NCBI GenBank assembly: GCA_934119935.1
Contig: CAKOSX010000001.1
Span: forward strand, 310,001 to 374,000
Origin: an uncultured Clostridia bacterium
Lineage (GTDB): Bacteria > Bacillota > Clostridia > TANB77 > CAG-508
Direction of reading: 5' to 3'
DNA length: 64,000 nucleotides
Shown: positions 9,025 through 18,299 of the stretch, in pieces
How the letters are laid out: every line of letters begins with the position of its first letter
Position numbering within the stretch: position 1 is the stretch's first letter
Translations under genes and position numbers: made by a program
Notes under the pieces: generated by a model
The model's database searches: none
Told to the model about the DNA's origin: nothing
Seen by the model: only the letters and a program-made list of their open reading frames with translations

Positions 9025-9903
9025 TTATGACCCCTGACGTTTGTCCAGGGCCTGATATATTTTGCACAAGTCACAGTCGGTACAAATTGTTACTCTATTT
9101 TCAAATATAGCTTGCAGAGTATTAATAAAGTCATCTGTAGGGCTTATTAAATGAATAATTAGCTTACTTGGTAAGAGAGAAAGCAAAGAATTTAAAGCAT
9201 AATCATTAGATGAGAAAGTTATGTCTGACAAGTAACATTTCTGCTCTAAGTTATTCTTTGTTAGGGCTAATACTTTTTTGTTTTTGTCTAATAATATAGA
9301 TTCTTCATTTATATAAATTAAATGAATTAGATCGACTGTTGGAGATTTAGAAGATATATATACTTTTAACATGTCAATAAATTCACAATATTCTCTATTT
9401 ACCACAAATTGACTTACGGTGTAATCTAAAATATTTTCCAAACAATTAATGTAATCTTTAATTCTGAATGTTATAAAACCATCGAGAAAGATAGATTTTT
9501 GAAATGAGATATAGCGAAGAACATCACTCCATAAATATTTTTTTCTATCACTTATATTTTCATAAATAGATGAAACAGTTTTGTTATCATTTTGCAGTAG
9601 AGAAGATTTACAGTTATCTGTTATAATGTCAAGGTCTGTATCATCAAAGTAAAAATAATCTAATAAAAGTAATTTTCGGATTATAGGGCCTTCATAATTT
9701 TCGAGTATACAATTTGTAATAACAGTAGAAAGGGCTGCATAAAATTCGGGAATATTATTACCAAGATAGTGAACAATAACATTAACATATTTTGAAAAAT
9801 CTTTTTTTACAAAAATGATATTGTCCAGATTTATTTTTGATATATTAAGCATTAGATAATCAATTGCATTCTGATTATTTGTTTTTATACATAATGAAGT
9901 CAT
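9025..9903 (-). CDS. ytxC: Sporulation protein YtxC family
   Basis: A 292-residue protein matching the YtxC family in length and blocks: 'RKKYLWSDVLRYISFQKSIFLDGFITFR' followed by 'IKDYINCLENILDYTVSQFVVNREYCEFIDMLKVYI' and a C-terminal half with 'VDLIHLIY' (each only partly quoted here). YtxC is a conserved protein of spore formers of unknown biochemical role. There is a Gly-Gly-rich ribosome site region (GGGGGATTTTTTAG) just before the ATG. The identification rests on family memory; a profile search would settle it. Confidence 0.7.
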   Translation of the reverse strand: MTSLCIKTNNQNAIDYLMLNISKINLDNIIFVKKDFSKYVNVIVHYLGNNIPEFYAALSTVITNCILENYEGPIIRKLLLLDYFYFDDTDLDIITDNCKSSLLQNDNKTVSSIYENISDRKKYLWSDVLRYISFQKSIFLDGFITFRIKDYINCLENILDYTVSQFVVNREYCEFIDMLKVYISSKSPTVDLIHLIYINEESILLDKNKKVLALTKNNLEQKCYLSDITFSSNDYALNSLLSLLPSKLIIHLISPTDDFINTLQAIFENRVTICTDCDLCKIYQALDKRQGS

Positions 9904-10012
9904 CTAAAAAATCCCCCAGAAAAATGAATGTATAGTTAATATTAGTATTTACTAAAATGTGTTTGATATACATATAATATTCAAAAAATAGGCAACTGAA
10001 ATTTGTCCAAAA

Positions 10013-10038
10013 AAATAAATCCTATATAGGATTTATTT
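10013..10038 (-). terminator. Terminator of the GH57 gene
   Basis: A perfect 26-bp palindrome centred between 10025 and 10026 that overlaps the stop codon. On the minus strand it is followed by a run of T, giving an intrinsic terminator. Confidence 0.75.
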
Positions 10039-11628
10039 ATATATTGTGTAATCTATTTCTGGGAATATACAGTCTATTTCTGCAATGCTTTTTAAGAAAT
10101 CTGTATCTATTTTGTCATTCTTTATTTGTATATAAAGTTTTGAAAATCTTCCGATATGATCTTTTATTCGTTTCTTTGCATAATCTACCATTGTGCCATT
10201 TGTAATAATAAATAACCAATCACTACTTTGGGCTAATAATAATTCACGAGCACATTGATTTAAAGCTTGTCTTCTTAGACTATCTTTTGGCTCATCAGGA
10301 TATAAATTTGCAAGCTCAACCATTTTGTCTCCAGCAACATGTAAGTGCCTGTGTACATAATCGTTTGAGCGGTTCAACCAAACTTCACTATATCCATTTG
10401 CACCCCAGCTTGATCTACAAGGAGTACACAATTGCATTTGTGGATATTTATCAATGTATTCACTTGGCGTAATTAAATCAAAATCACATCTGTCGTAATA
10501 TATTTTTTTAAATAGGGTATAAAGCCAATCTGGACCTTCATACCACCAGTGTCCATATAGTTCTGCATCATATGGACAAAGCACAATTGGTGGATTTTGA
10601 GTATAATTTGCAGCTTCTGTAATTTGCTTTTCACGTGAATCGAAGAAGTGACCGGCCTGTTTATTAATAGAATCCTGTGCCCACTGAAGATTATAATAAT
10701 CTTTTTCGCAATCTTTTCCGGTTATTCTATAATATTTAATTCCAGTTGGAACTCTGGCACCATTACATGCAATATATGGTTTTATATAATCATATGGGGC
10801 ATCGTATCCTATGTCTCTGTACCATTCTCTATAATTAAAATCTCCAGGATATCCATTTATAGAACTCCAAACTTGTCTTGATGATTCAAGGTCACGTCCA
10901 AATGCAACAATTCCATCGGGAGAAACTATAGGGGCAAGAGTACCATAAATAGGTGTTGGATTTGCATACAAAATACCATGTGTTTCGGTAATAACGTATT
11001 GAATTCCGAATTCTCTTAAGTATTTGTCTGCTTCAGGAACATAACCACATTCTGGAAGCCAAATTCCACGTGGCTTTCTGCCAAAGTATTTTTCGTAGCA
11101 TTGAACACCAACTGCAATTTGAGCACGTACTGTTTTTTCATTTACGTATAGTATAGGGAAGTAACCATGGGTTGCTCCACAGGTTATAATCTCTAAAACG
11201 CCAATATCTTGAAAATGTTTGAATCCTGTTATTATATTACAATTATAAACATCTTTAAAAACATGTAAGTCGTTAGAATATCTGTCTACATAATATTTGG
11301 CTAGATTTTTCAAAGCTTCATTGTTTTCGTTTCTTATAATTTCTTTTTGTGCAAGTTCGATGTGAGTCTTTAAATATTTAATATATCTTTCTTGCAACAA
11401 TTTGTTATCAAGCATATTTAATAAAGGTGGAGTCATAGACATTGTTATTCTAAAATCCACGTGTTCTTTTTCTAACTTACCAAAATTTAAAAGAAGAGGA
11501 ATGTAAGTTTCAGATATTGCTTCAAAAAGCCATTGTTCTTCTAAATAATCTTCACTTTCAGGGTGATGTACAAATGGCAAATGAGCATGAAGTACAAAAC
11601 TTACATATCCTTTTGGGTTGCTTTTCAT
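10033..11628 (-). CDS. GH57 1,4-alpha-glucan branching enzyme (DUF1957-type)
   Basis: Introduces alpha-1,6 branches into alpha-glucan (glycogen-like polymer). It opens with the GH57 signature 'FVLHAHLPFVHHPE', and 'GIWLPECGYVPEADKYL' carries the probable nucleophile Glu193 and 'LCPYDAELYGHWWYEGP' the acid/base Asp354, as in characterised archaeal GH57 branching enzymes. The 531-residue length and C-terminal helical DUF1957 part ('WGANGYSEVWLNRSNDY') fit. It lies in an operon-like pair with the DUF4912 gene and diverges from the GT4 glucan synthase at 12.9 kb. AGGAG precedes the ATG. The usual GH13 GlgB is not seen in this window. Confidence 0.88.
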   Translation of the reverse strand: MKSNPKGYVSFVLHAHLPFVHHPESEDYLEEQWLFEAISETYIPLLLNFGKLEKEHVDFRITMSMTPPLLNMLDNKLLQERYIKYLKTHIELAQKEIIRNENNEALKNLAKYYVDRYSNDLHVFKDVYNCNIITGFKHFQDIGVLEIITCGATHGYFPILYVNEKTVRAQIAVGVQCYEKYFGRKPRGIWLPECGYVPEADKYLREFGIQYVITETHGILYANPTPIYGTLAPIVSPDGIVAFGRDLESSRQVWSSINGYPGDFNYREWYRDIGYDAPYDYIKPYIACNGARVPTGIKYYRITGKDCEKDYYNLQWAQDSINKQAGHFFDSREKQITEAANYTQNPPIVLCPYDAELYGHWWYEGPDWLYTLFKKIYYDRCDFDLITPSEYIDKYPQMQLCTPCRSSWGANGYSEVWLNRSNDYVHRHLHVAGDKMVELANLYPDEPKDSLRRQALNQCARELLLAQSSDWLFIITNGTMVDYAKKRIKDHIGRFSKLYIQIKNDKIDTDFLKSIAEIDCIFPEIDYTIYK

Positions 11629-11703
11629 ATTTTTTTCTCCTCATAGGTATTTTTATTAAGAAAATATAAGTGCCTGGCGCAAAAAAGTAAGGCACTCATA
11701 AAT

Positions 11704-12663
11704 TTATTTTTTAAATGTTGAACTTGGGTTTGATGATGATGGATTTCTTAAATCTAATTGCCAATGTTCACTATCAATCCAAATATTTTTAGTGAAGTCA
11801 CTTTGTAAATCGTATAAATTATAAATTCTTCCAATATTGCGTAAAAATGCGATAGACGTAACGTCTTTTTCGGTGATAATGTTTGTTTTTACGTCCTTGA
11901 AATATACTGTTTTTACATTTCTATCAAATAATACATGATCATTTGGTGCCTCAATATTGTTTGATGATGTTACATATAAATAATCGTTTGGAATATCAAT
12001 ATGCCTTTCTTCATTATAATATTTTGGTCTACGACCAAGTTCGACAGAATATTCACAATTAGAGTCATTAACATGAAGATACCAACTGTTAGCAAAATCG
12101 TCAATTTCAATTTCAAAAGAATAATGCATAGTTTTATTGCGAATCACTAAAACCGGTTTTGTATTGTTAAAGAAATCTTCACCATATTTCTCTACGAAAT
12201 CAGCACGATCAGCATCAGAAATATCCCAATATATGAATAGGGTAGTTGGAGTTTGTGCAAGAACTTTAACAACTGTTTGATTATATCTATATGGCAAATC
12301 ATAATATTCTAAAACTTCTATTTTCTTAGTTAAATCTGTAGTAGGAGTTATTTCATCTGCAACAATCTCTGCAACTGTAGTTTTCTTCTTAGATGACCTT
12401 GTTGTAGAAGTGCTTCTTTTTGTAGCTCCTTTTTTAGACGTAGTAGTTTTCTTGCTAGAAGTCTTAGTACTTTTTGTTGAAGCCTTCGTGGTAGTCTTTT
12501 TTGTAGAAGACTTTTTTGAAGTTGTTTTTGTAGAAGATTTTTTTGTTGCAGCTTTTGTCGTAGACTTCTTAGCTGTTGTAGCCTTTTTCTCAACTTCTAT
12601 ATTATCTTGTAATACCTTCTCGTTTTTGGTATTTTCTAATTTGCTTGATGGTTTTCTTGGCAT
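11704..12663 (-). CDS. DUF4912 protein with a Lys/Thr/Ser-rich histone-like tail
   Basis: The start is ATG 12663, with AAGGAGG 6-7 nt before it; the in-frame ATG at 12690 lacks a site. Residues ~20-110 are almost entirely Lys, Thr, Ser and Ala ('KKSSTKKTTTKASTKSTK'), resembling histone H1 or Hc1 tails. Residues ~115-240 form a DUF4912 domain ('LAQTPTTLFIYWDISDADRA') and the rest is a short beta-rich tail. DUF4912 proteins recur beside GH57 branching enzymes and GT4 glucan synthases, so a role in alpha-glucan metabolism is inferred. The tail could bind polyanions or be a flexible linker; its role is unknown. Confidence 0.75.
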   Translation of the reverse strand: MPRKPSSKLENTKNEKVLQDNIEVEKKATTAKKSTTKAATKKSSTKTTSKKSSTKKTTTKASTKSTKTSSKKTTTSKKGATKRSTSTTRSSKKKTTVAEIVADEITPTTDLTKKIEVLEYYDLPYRYNQTVVKVLAQTPTTLFIYWDISDADRADFVEKYGEDFFNNTKPVLVIRNKTMHYSFEIEIDDFANSWYLHVNDSNCEYSVELGRRPKYYNEERHIDIPNDYLYVTSSNNIEAPNDHVLFDRNVKTVYFKDVKTNIITEKDVTSIAFLRNIGRIYNLYDLQSDFTKNIWIDSEHWQLDLRNPSSSNPSSTFKK

Positions 12664-12787
12664 GCTATTCCTCCTTTGTTTTACGCTCAAATAAAATCTT
12701 ATTATATACTATATCAAAATAAAAATAAATTCAATAGTAAAGAGAAAAATAAAATGAAAAAAATTATAAAAAAATTAGCAAAAAATG

Positions 12788-12816
12788 TTTACTTTTGTTT
12801 TTTTTTTGTATACAAT
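12788..12816 (+). promoter_or_regulatory. Promoter of the GT4 glucan synthase
   Basis: TTTACT and TACAAT separated by 17 bp. The spacer holds a T10 run, a homopolymer that could vary in length. Confidence 0.55.
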
Positions 12817-12882
12817 AGAGCAAGTTAGAAAATATATGAATAATATACTAAAGAAAATTATGTGAAGGGAGATTTTTCTAAA

Positions 12883-14178
12883 ATGAAAATTTTAATGCTA
12901 ACATGGGAGTATCCACCAAGAATTGTGGGAGGAATTGCAAGAGTGGTACACGATTTATCTAAGAGATTGATAAAAGATGGACACGATGTTACAGTTGTAA
13001 CATATAGAGACAATACAGACGTTCCAGCATTTGAAGACGATAAGGGCGTTAAAGTGTATAGAGTGGATAATTATATGATTCGTCCTAACAATTTCATAGA
13101 CTGGATTATGCAATTAAACTTTAACATGGTATCTAAGGCTACAGAAATTATAAACAAAGAAGGTGGATTTGATGTAATTCATGCTCATGATTGGCTTGTA
13201 ACATATGCTGCTAAAACATTGAAAAATGCATATGATATTCCTATTGTAGCTACAATTCATGCAACAGAAGCTGGAAGAAATAGTGGAATTCATGATGAAA
13301 CTCAAAGATATATTAATGACACAGAGTGGCTTTTAACATACGAAGCAAGTGAAGTAATAGTTAACAGCAACTTTATGAAAAACGATATACAAAGATTATT
13401 TGGATTACCATATGATAAGATTAATGTAATACCAAATGGAATAAATTTATCTAACTTCACAGGAATAGAGAGAGACTATGACTTTAGAAGACAATATGCA
13501 ATGGATAATGAAAAGATTATACTTTATGTTGGTAGACTTGTTTATGAAAAAGGAATTCAACATCTAATTGCCGCAATGCCAAAAATATTGTCAAACTATA
13601 ATGATGCTAAATTAATTATTGCCGGACGTGGAGGCATGATTGATGAATTAAGAGCAGAGGCTGCAAATTTAGGATTAAATAATAAAGTTTACTTTACAGG
13701 ATACTTAAATTCTAAGCAAGTTCAAAAAATGTACAAATGTGCAGATGTTGCAGTATTCCCAAGTACATACGAACCATTTGGAATCGTGGCTTTAGAGGCA
13801 ATGCTTGCAGGAGTTCCAACAGTTGTTTCAGATGTTGGAGGACTAGATGAGATAATAACACATGGAGTTGACGGAATGAAGTCATATGCAGGAAATCCAA
13901 ACTCGATTGCAGATTCTGTAACCGCTTTATTATATGATCATCAGCTTGCTGCAAATGTATCTAAGAAAGCAGTTCAAAAGGTTAAAGAACAATTTAATTG
14001 GGAAAGAATCGCTCAAGATACACATTTTACATACGAAAAAGCAGTTTGCCAAACTATGGCAGAAAGACAAGCAAAACAAATGTTACAGGAAAAGGCAAAG
14101 AAAGCGGAAAAAGCAGAAAATTCTCAAAAAGAGATTACAAACTTATTAAGTTTCAAGAAAAGACATGCGTATGCTTAA
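12883..14178 (+). CDS. GT4 glycosyltransferase (glycogen synthase-like)
   Basis: Start at ATG 12883, with GAAGGGAG upstream, giving 'MKILMLTWEYPPRIVGGIAR', the GlgA/GT4 N-terminus with its nucleotide-binding GG. The C-terminal Rossmann half shows 'ILYVGRLVYEKGIQHLIAA' and the donor-site motif 'PSTYEPFGIVALEAMLAG' with the EX7E glutamates. Length 431 residues. It is likely to extend alpha-1,4-glucan from a nucleotide-glucose; a sucrose-synthase-like or other GT4 acceptor cannot be excluded. It lies divergent from DUF4912 and the GH57 branching enzyme, and the YlbF-family gene follows after 21 bp. Confidence 0.85.
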   Translation: MKILMLTWEYPPRIVGGIARVVHDLSKRLIKDGHDVTVVTYRDNTDVPAFEDDKGVKVYRVDNYMIRPNNFIDWIMQLNFNMVSKATEIINKEGGFDVIHAHDWLVTYAAKTLKNAYDIPIVATIHATEAGRNSGIHDETQRYINDTEWLLTYEASEVIVNSNFMKNDIQRLFGLPYDKINVIPNGINLSNFTGIERDYDFRRQYAMDNEKIILYVGRLVYEKGIQHLIAAMPKILSNYNDAKLIIAGRGGMIDELRAEAANLGLNNKVYFTGYLNSKQVQKMYKCADVAVFPSTYEPFGIVALEAMLAGVPTVVSDVGGLDEIITHGVDGMKSYAGNPNSIADSVTALLYDHQLAANVSKKAVQKVKEQFNWERIAQDTHFTYEKAVCQTMAERQAKQMLQEKAKKAEKAENSQKEITNLLSFKKRHAYA

Positions 14179-14199
14179 CACAAGGAGGTTTGAGTCTAT

Positions 14200-14532
14200 A
14201 TGAATATATATGATGAGGCAAGCAAGCTAGCAAGCAAAATAAGAGAGTCAAAAGAATACAAGGAATATAAAAAGTTAAAAGAAAATATAGAATCAAATCC
14301 AATAAAAAAAGCACAAGTAGAAGAATTTGAACACTTGAGATATAAAATACAAGTCATGACGATGCAAGGTAATTCTGATGCATCTGAATCTAAGCAGATG
14401 CTACAGGAGAAATATGCAGAATTGTTAAAAGATGAAGAAATAAAAAAATACTTTGATTCGGAAATACAATTTAATGTTATGGTGGCTGATATAAATAAAA
14501 TTATAGCAGAAGCAATAAAAGATGTATTATAA
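14200..14532 (+). CDS. YlbF/YmcA-family regulator
   Basis: A 110-residue all-helical protein starting 'MNIYDEASKLASKIRESKEY' and containing 'ENIESNPIKKAQVEEFEHLR', the pattern of the YlbF/YmcA (RicA/RicF) family that in Bacillus modulates RNase Y and biofilm or sporulation decisions. AAGGAGG precedes the ATG. It shares a transcript with the GT4 gene (21 bp apart), and a strong terminator follows. Confidence 0.75.
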   Translation: MNIYDEASKLASKIRESKEYKEYKKLKENIESNPIKKAQVEEFEHLRYKIQVMTMQGNSDASESKQMLQEKYAELLKDEEIKKYFDSEIQFNVMVADINKIIAEAIKDVL

Positions 14533-14548
14533 ATATAGTAAAAAAACG

Positions 14549-14582
14549 GAGCACTTAAATACACTAAGATATTTATGTGCTC
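14549..14582 (+). terminator. Terminator after the YlbF-family gene
   Basis: GAGCAC at 14549 pairs with GTGCTC at 14577-14582, extended by AT pairs, followed by T7. Confidence 0.75.
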
Positions 14583-14608
14583 TTTTTTTATAGAATAGGA
14601 GGAAAAAT

Positions 14609-15313
14609 ATGATAATAATATTAAGTATTTTAATAGTGATGGTACTATTAACAATTGTTTTAAATGTTGGAATAAAAGATTTTAAAAAATTAAGAGAAAT
14701 TGTGGAAGATGAAGAATTAGCAAAAAGTGTAAAGAAATTTCCAAGTAATACAGAAATTTGCAAACAGGCACTTGATAAGTTAAATAAAGAGAATGTTAAA
14801 GTTGAGGAGGATGATAGCTCTAAGACAAGTGTGTATATGGTATTCAAAAATAAAATAGTAATTGGAAAAGCAAATGTAATAACAAGAATACAAACAGTTA
14901 TACATGAATGCATTCATTCAACACAAGATAAGAGACTACTAAAATTTAATGTAATATTTGCAAATATTAATAATTTATATTTTCTAATAATATCAGTATT
15001 GAGTCTATTTAACCGAATAAGTTATAATACTGCTACAATTTGCTTGTGGATTTTAGCACTTATGCAAATTATATTGTATGCAGTGAGAAGTTTTTTAGAA
15101 ACAGATGCCATGACAAGAGCAGAGTTTATAACACAAGATTACATAGAAAAAACAAATTATGTTTCAAAAGAAGAAAAAGAGAAAATAATACAAGTATATA
15201 AAGATGTAAATAAAGTTGGAATAAAATCATACAATTATGTTTTATTAATGAAAGCACTAATAAGGTTACTAATATATGCAATAGTTATGAACATGATGGT
15301 TAATTTGTTGTGA
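14609..15313 (+). CDS. Membrane protein with an HECIH zincin motif, unknown family
   Basis: A 234-residue protein with an N-terminal transmembrane helix (residues ~2-18), a cytoplasmic-looking domain, then 'VIHECIHSTQDKRLLK', an HExxH metallopeptidase motif at about residues 96-100. Two hydrophobic helices follow (residues ~112-132 and ~140-158), and one more closes the C-terminus. A charged loop contains 'ETDAMTRAEFITQDYIE', where the Glu could be a third zinc ligand. I infer a membrane-bound zinc protease; the substrate is unknown and I do not recognise the family. AGGAGG precedes ATG 14609, and a terminator separates it from the gene upstream. Confidence 0.6.
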   Translation: MIIILSILIVMVLLTIVLNVGIKDFKKLREIVEDEELAKSVKKFPSNTEICKQALDKLNKENVKVEEDDSSKTSVYMVFKNKIVIGKANVITRIQTVIHECIHSTQDKRLLKFNVIFANINNLYFLIISVLSLFNRISYNTATICLWILALMQIILYAVRSFLETDAMTRAEFITQDYIEKTNYVSKEEKEKIIQVYKDVNKVGIKSYNYVLLMKALIRLLIYAIVMNMMVNLL

Positions 15314-15357
15314 AATAAAATACAAATATTACAATTTTATTACATTTTTGCAAATTG

Positions 15358-15386
15358 TTGAATAAAAATCCTCATATTGATATAAT
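15358..15386 (+). promoter_or_regulatory. Promoter of the FIST-ALDH-FucO operon
   Basis: TTGAAT at 15358-15363 and TATAAT at 15381-15386, spacer 17 bp, about 50 bp before the FIST start. Confidence 0.7.
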
Positions 15387-15437
15387 CTAAACATACTATA
15401 GGAAAAATCGCACAAAATATACTAAGGAGGATAAATT

Positions 15438-16610
15438 ATGTTAAAATCAAATGTAAGTTATAGCACAGATAAAGACAGCTATACAGCTGGCAAAGCGTGT
15501 GCTGAAAAGGCAGTTGTAGATCTTATGGAGACTAAAGTTGCCTTTTTATTTAGTTCTGTAAAATACAATCAGAACAAATTACTAGAAGGAGCAAAATCAG
15601 TTTTAGGAACAGCTCCAATAATTGGCTGTACTTCTTCAGGAGCAATAATTGTACCAGATGGAGTAATTTCATCTGAAGATGGATTTGCAGGAATGCTTGC
15701 AATAGGTGATGATGAAACAGCAGTTGGTGTTGCTGGTTCAGAGCGTGGAAAAAATCCAAGAGAAACAGGAAGAAAAGTCGCAAAAGAGGCAATGGCAAAG
15801 GTTGGAACAGATAGAGCACCAGCATACTTCTACATGGTTGCTTCTCCAGCAGAGGAAGAAGAATATGTAAAAGGTATAGAAGATGTAATAGGCTGTGTTC
15901 CTTTCTTTGGTGGAAGTGCTGCTGATGATGCAGTTGCAGGAGATTGGAAAATCTTCACAAACGATAAATGCTTCTCAGATGGTGTTGCTGTAGCATTCTT
16001 TTACACAAATAAACCAATGATAAACAAATATACAGGAGCTTATCATGAGACAGTAAATTCTGGAATTATAACAAAATTAAATGGAAAGAGACAATTAGTT
16101 GAAATAGATGGAAAACCTGCCATGAATGTTTATGCAAAATGGACAGGCAAAAAAGTAAAAGATTTAATGGGAATGAATTTACTTTCATCTACTATAACAG
16201 AGCCTTTAGGAGTAAAAGATAGATTAGGTTCATTAATAGCAATTCGTCACCCAATGGTTGGAAACGAAGATTTATCAATGAACATAGGAAATAACTTAGC
16301 AATAAACACTGCAGTAATTCAAATGCAAGCAAGTGTTGATGAGTTAATAGATTCAACAGGAAAAACTTTAAAAACTGTAAGAACAAGCCTTCCATGTGAA
16401 GCAGGAGCTTATTTACTAGTTCACTGTGGTGGAAGAAAATTAGGAATAGGCGACAGAATTGATGAAGTTGCAAAACAATTAAAGAAGGAAGCAAAAGGTG
16501 TTCCATTCTTAACTGTATTTACATTTGGTGAATATGGAACAGAAGACCACGGAGAAAATACTTGTGGTGGATTAATGCTTTCATTTACTGGATTTGGCAA
16601 GAATAAATGA
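15438..16610 (+). CDS. FIST-domain sensory protein
   Basis: FIST_N plus FIST_C in one 390-residue protein: 'KVAFLFSSVKYNQNKLLEGAKS', 'APIIGCTSSGAII', then 'PFFGGSAADDA' and, in the C-terminal half, 'LPCEAGAYLLVHCGGRK' and 'TFGEYGTEDHG' (quoted in parts). FIST domains are thought to bind small ligands, perhaps amino acids or aldehydes, and usually accompany signalling modules. Here the protein stands alone, in the cytoplasm, and its TGA abuts the ATG of an aldehyde dehydrogenase. The tight coupling suggests a sensor or carrier role in that pathway. AAGGAGG precedes the ATG. Confidence 0.85.
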   Translation: MLKSNVSYSTDKDSYTAGKACAEKAVVDLMETKVAFLFSSVKYNQNKLLEGAKSVLGTAPIIGCTSSGAIIVPDGVISSEDGFAGMLAIGDDETAVGVAGSERGKNPRETGRKVAKEAMAKVGTDRAPAYFYMVASPAEEEEYVKGIEDVIGCVPFFGGSAADDAVAGDWKIFTNDKCFSDGVAVAFFYTNKPMINKYTGAYHETVNSGIITKLNGKRQLVEIDGKPAMNVYAKWTGKKVKDLMGMNLLSSTITEPLGVKDRLGSLIAIRHPMVGNEDLSMNIGNNLAINTAVIQMQASVDELIDSTGKTLKTVRTSLPCEAGAYLLVHCGGRKLGIGDRIDEVAKQLKKEAKGVPFLTVFTFGEYGTEDHGENTCGGLMLSFTGFGKNK

Positions 16611-18242
16611 ATGCCAAACTCTGGAAAGGCAGAGTTAGAAGAGCCTTGCCAGCAAGAAGATTACGAGGCTGAAAAAGGCTCTGATCAAAGTAAATTAAAT
16701 CTAAAATTTGAAAAAGTTTTAGATAGCGTGATTCAAGTCACTGGAAATGTGATTCAAGAAGGTAAAAAGATTGTAGAATCTAATTTAAAAAAGAAGGAAG
16801 GCGATTGCGTGAAGGTTTTAATAGGAAGAGATTGGAAAGAAAGTTCTAATGGTTCAAGAATTGAAGTTGTAAATCCTGCAACGGGTGAGCTTATAGACAA
16901 GGTTCCAAACATTAGCTTGGAGGATGTTGATGAAGCTGTTACAGTTGCAAAAGATATGCAAAAAGAATGGGAAAAAGTTTCAATTTATGATAGAGGCGAA
17001 ATACTTTATAAATTCGTAGATTTAGTAGATGAAAACAAAGAGCGTTTAGCAGGTTTATTATCTGCTGAAACAGGAAAGCCAATAACAGAGGCGAGAGGAG
17101 AAATTGCAAATGTAAGAATTGGTGTACGTGGATTTGTTGAAAAAGCAAAACACTTATATGGAGAAAGTTTAGTTGGTTCATCAGAATTAGGAAACGAGAA
17201 AACAATGCAAATTACAACTAGAGCACCTCTTGGAGTTATAGTTGCAATAATACCGTTCAACTTCCCAAGTGATTTATTTTGCCAAAAAGTACCACCAGCA
17301 TTGATGATGGGAAATTCGATAATTATAAAGCCATCAAATTACAATCCATTAACACTAATAGAATATGTTAAATTAATGGTTGAAGCAGGTGTTCCAGCGG
17401 GTGTAATTCAAGTAGTTACAGGAGATGGACCTGTTGTTGGCCAAGCATTAGCAAGACATAAGGGAGTATCTTTAGTTTCTTTAACAGGAAGCACAGGTGC
17501 AGGAATTCAAACAATGGGAACAGCTTCTCAAAATTTAACACATGTAATGCTAGAGCTAGGTGGAAACGATGCTTTCATAATGTTAGAAGATGGAGACATG
17601 GACTTAGCAATAAAAGAAACAATCTGGGGAAGATTGTACAATGGTGGTCAAGTTTGCTGTGCAAGCAAGAGATTCTTAATTCATAATTCAAGAAAACAAG
17701 AATTCATAGACAGAATGAAAGATGTAATATCAAAATTAAGAGTCGGAGACCCAAGTAAAGAAGATACTCAAATGGGACCAATGATAAATATTCATGCTGC
17801 ACAAAGAATAGAAGAACAAGTAAATAAAACAATTGAACAAGGTGCAACACTAGTTTGCGGAGGAAAAAGAGAAGATGCATTCTATTATCCAACAATACTA
17901 GATAATGTAACAAAGGATATGGACGTTGCAAAAGACATGGAAATATTCGGACCAGTAATCCCAGTAATAGGATTCGATACCGAAGAAGAAGCAATAGAAA
18001 TTGCAAACCAATCATCTTATGGACTTTGCGGCTGTGTAATCACAAAAGATTACTCAAGAGGATTAAAAATTGCAAATAAGTTAGAATGCGGTGGAGCAAT
18101 AGTAAATGGTGCAAGTTTCTTCAGAAGTTTTGAAATGCCTTTTGGAGGCTGGAAACACAGTGGAATAGGCAACGAAGGAGTATCAAGCACATTACAAGAA
18201 ATGAGCAGAGTAAAGACAATAGTCTTAAAAAATATATTATAA
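16611..18242 (+). CDS. NAD(P)-dependent aldehyde dehydrogenase with an N-terminal extension
   Basis: Oxidises an aldehyde to the acid. The ALDH fold is clear: 'IIPFNFPSDLFCQKVPPAL', cofactor-site 'SLTGSTGAG', general-base 'LELGGNDAF', catalytic Cys349 in 'NGGQVCCASKR', and 'EIFGPVIPVIGF'. At 543 residues it is ~60-80 residues longer than usual; the extra N-terminus is acidic then amphipathic ('FEKVLDSVIQVTGNVIQEG'). The ATG directly follows the FIST stop with no own ribosome site, so translation is probably coupled. The FucO-like reductase downstream suggests lactaldehyde or another short aldehyde as substrate; succinate semialdehyde or glyceraldehyde-3-phosphate is possible. Confidence 0.85.
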   Translation: MPNSGKAELEEPCQQEDYEAEKGSDQSKLNLKFEKVLDSVIQVTGNVIQEGKKIVESNLKKKEGDCVKVLIGRDWKESSNGSRIEVVNPATGELIDKVPNISLEDVDEAVTVAKDMQKEWEKVSIYDRGEILYKFVDLVDENKERLAGLLSAETGKPITEARGEIANVRIGVRGFVEKAKHLYGESLVGSSELGNEKTMQITTRAPLGVIVAIIPFNFPSDLFCQKVPPALMMGNSIIIKPSNYNPLTLIEYVKLMVEAGVPAGVIQVVTGDGPVVGQALARHKGVSLVSLTGSTGAGIQTMGTASQNLTHVMLELGGNDAFIMLEDGDMDLAIKETIWGRLYNGGQVCCASKRFLIHNSRKQEFIDRMKDVISKLRVGDPSKEDTQMGPMINIHAAQRIEEQVNKTIEQGATLVCGGKREDAFYYPTILDNVTKDMDVAKDMEIFGPVIPVIGFDTEEEAIEIANQSSYGLCGCVITKDYSRGLKIANKLECGGAIVNGASFFRSFEMPFGGWKHSGIGNEGVSSTLQEMSRVKTIVLKNIL

Positions 18243-18251
18243 AAATTTAAA

Positions 18252-18283
18252 TTCGCTCCAAAAGGGACGCCACTATTGGGCGA
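18252..18283. repeat. Inverted-repeat hairpin between ALDH and fucO
   Basis: TTCGCtCCA pairs with TTGGGCGAA around AAAGGGACGCCACTA. It resembles the hairpins at 19544-19581 and, more loosely, 28998-29040, so it belongs to a small dispersed family. It may adjust mRNA levels within the operon. Confidence 0.55.
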
Positions 18284-18299
18284 AAGAAGGAGAAATATT

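Noticed and set aside
12410..12694. Open frames opposite the Lys/Thr-rich DUF4912 tail
   Set aside because: They only mirror the low-complexity repeat of the minus-strand gene and have no ribosome site or domain.
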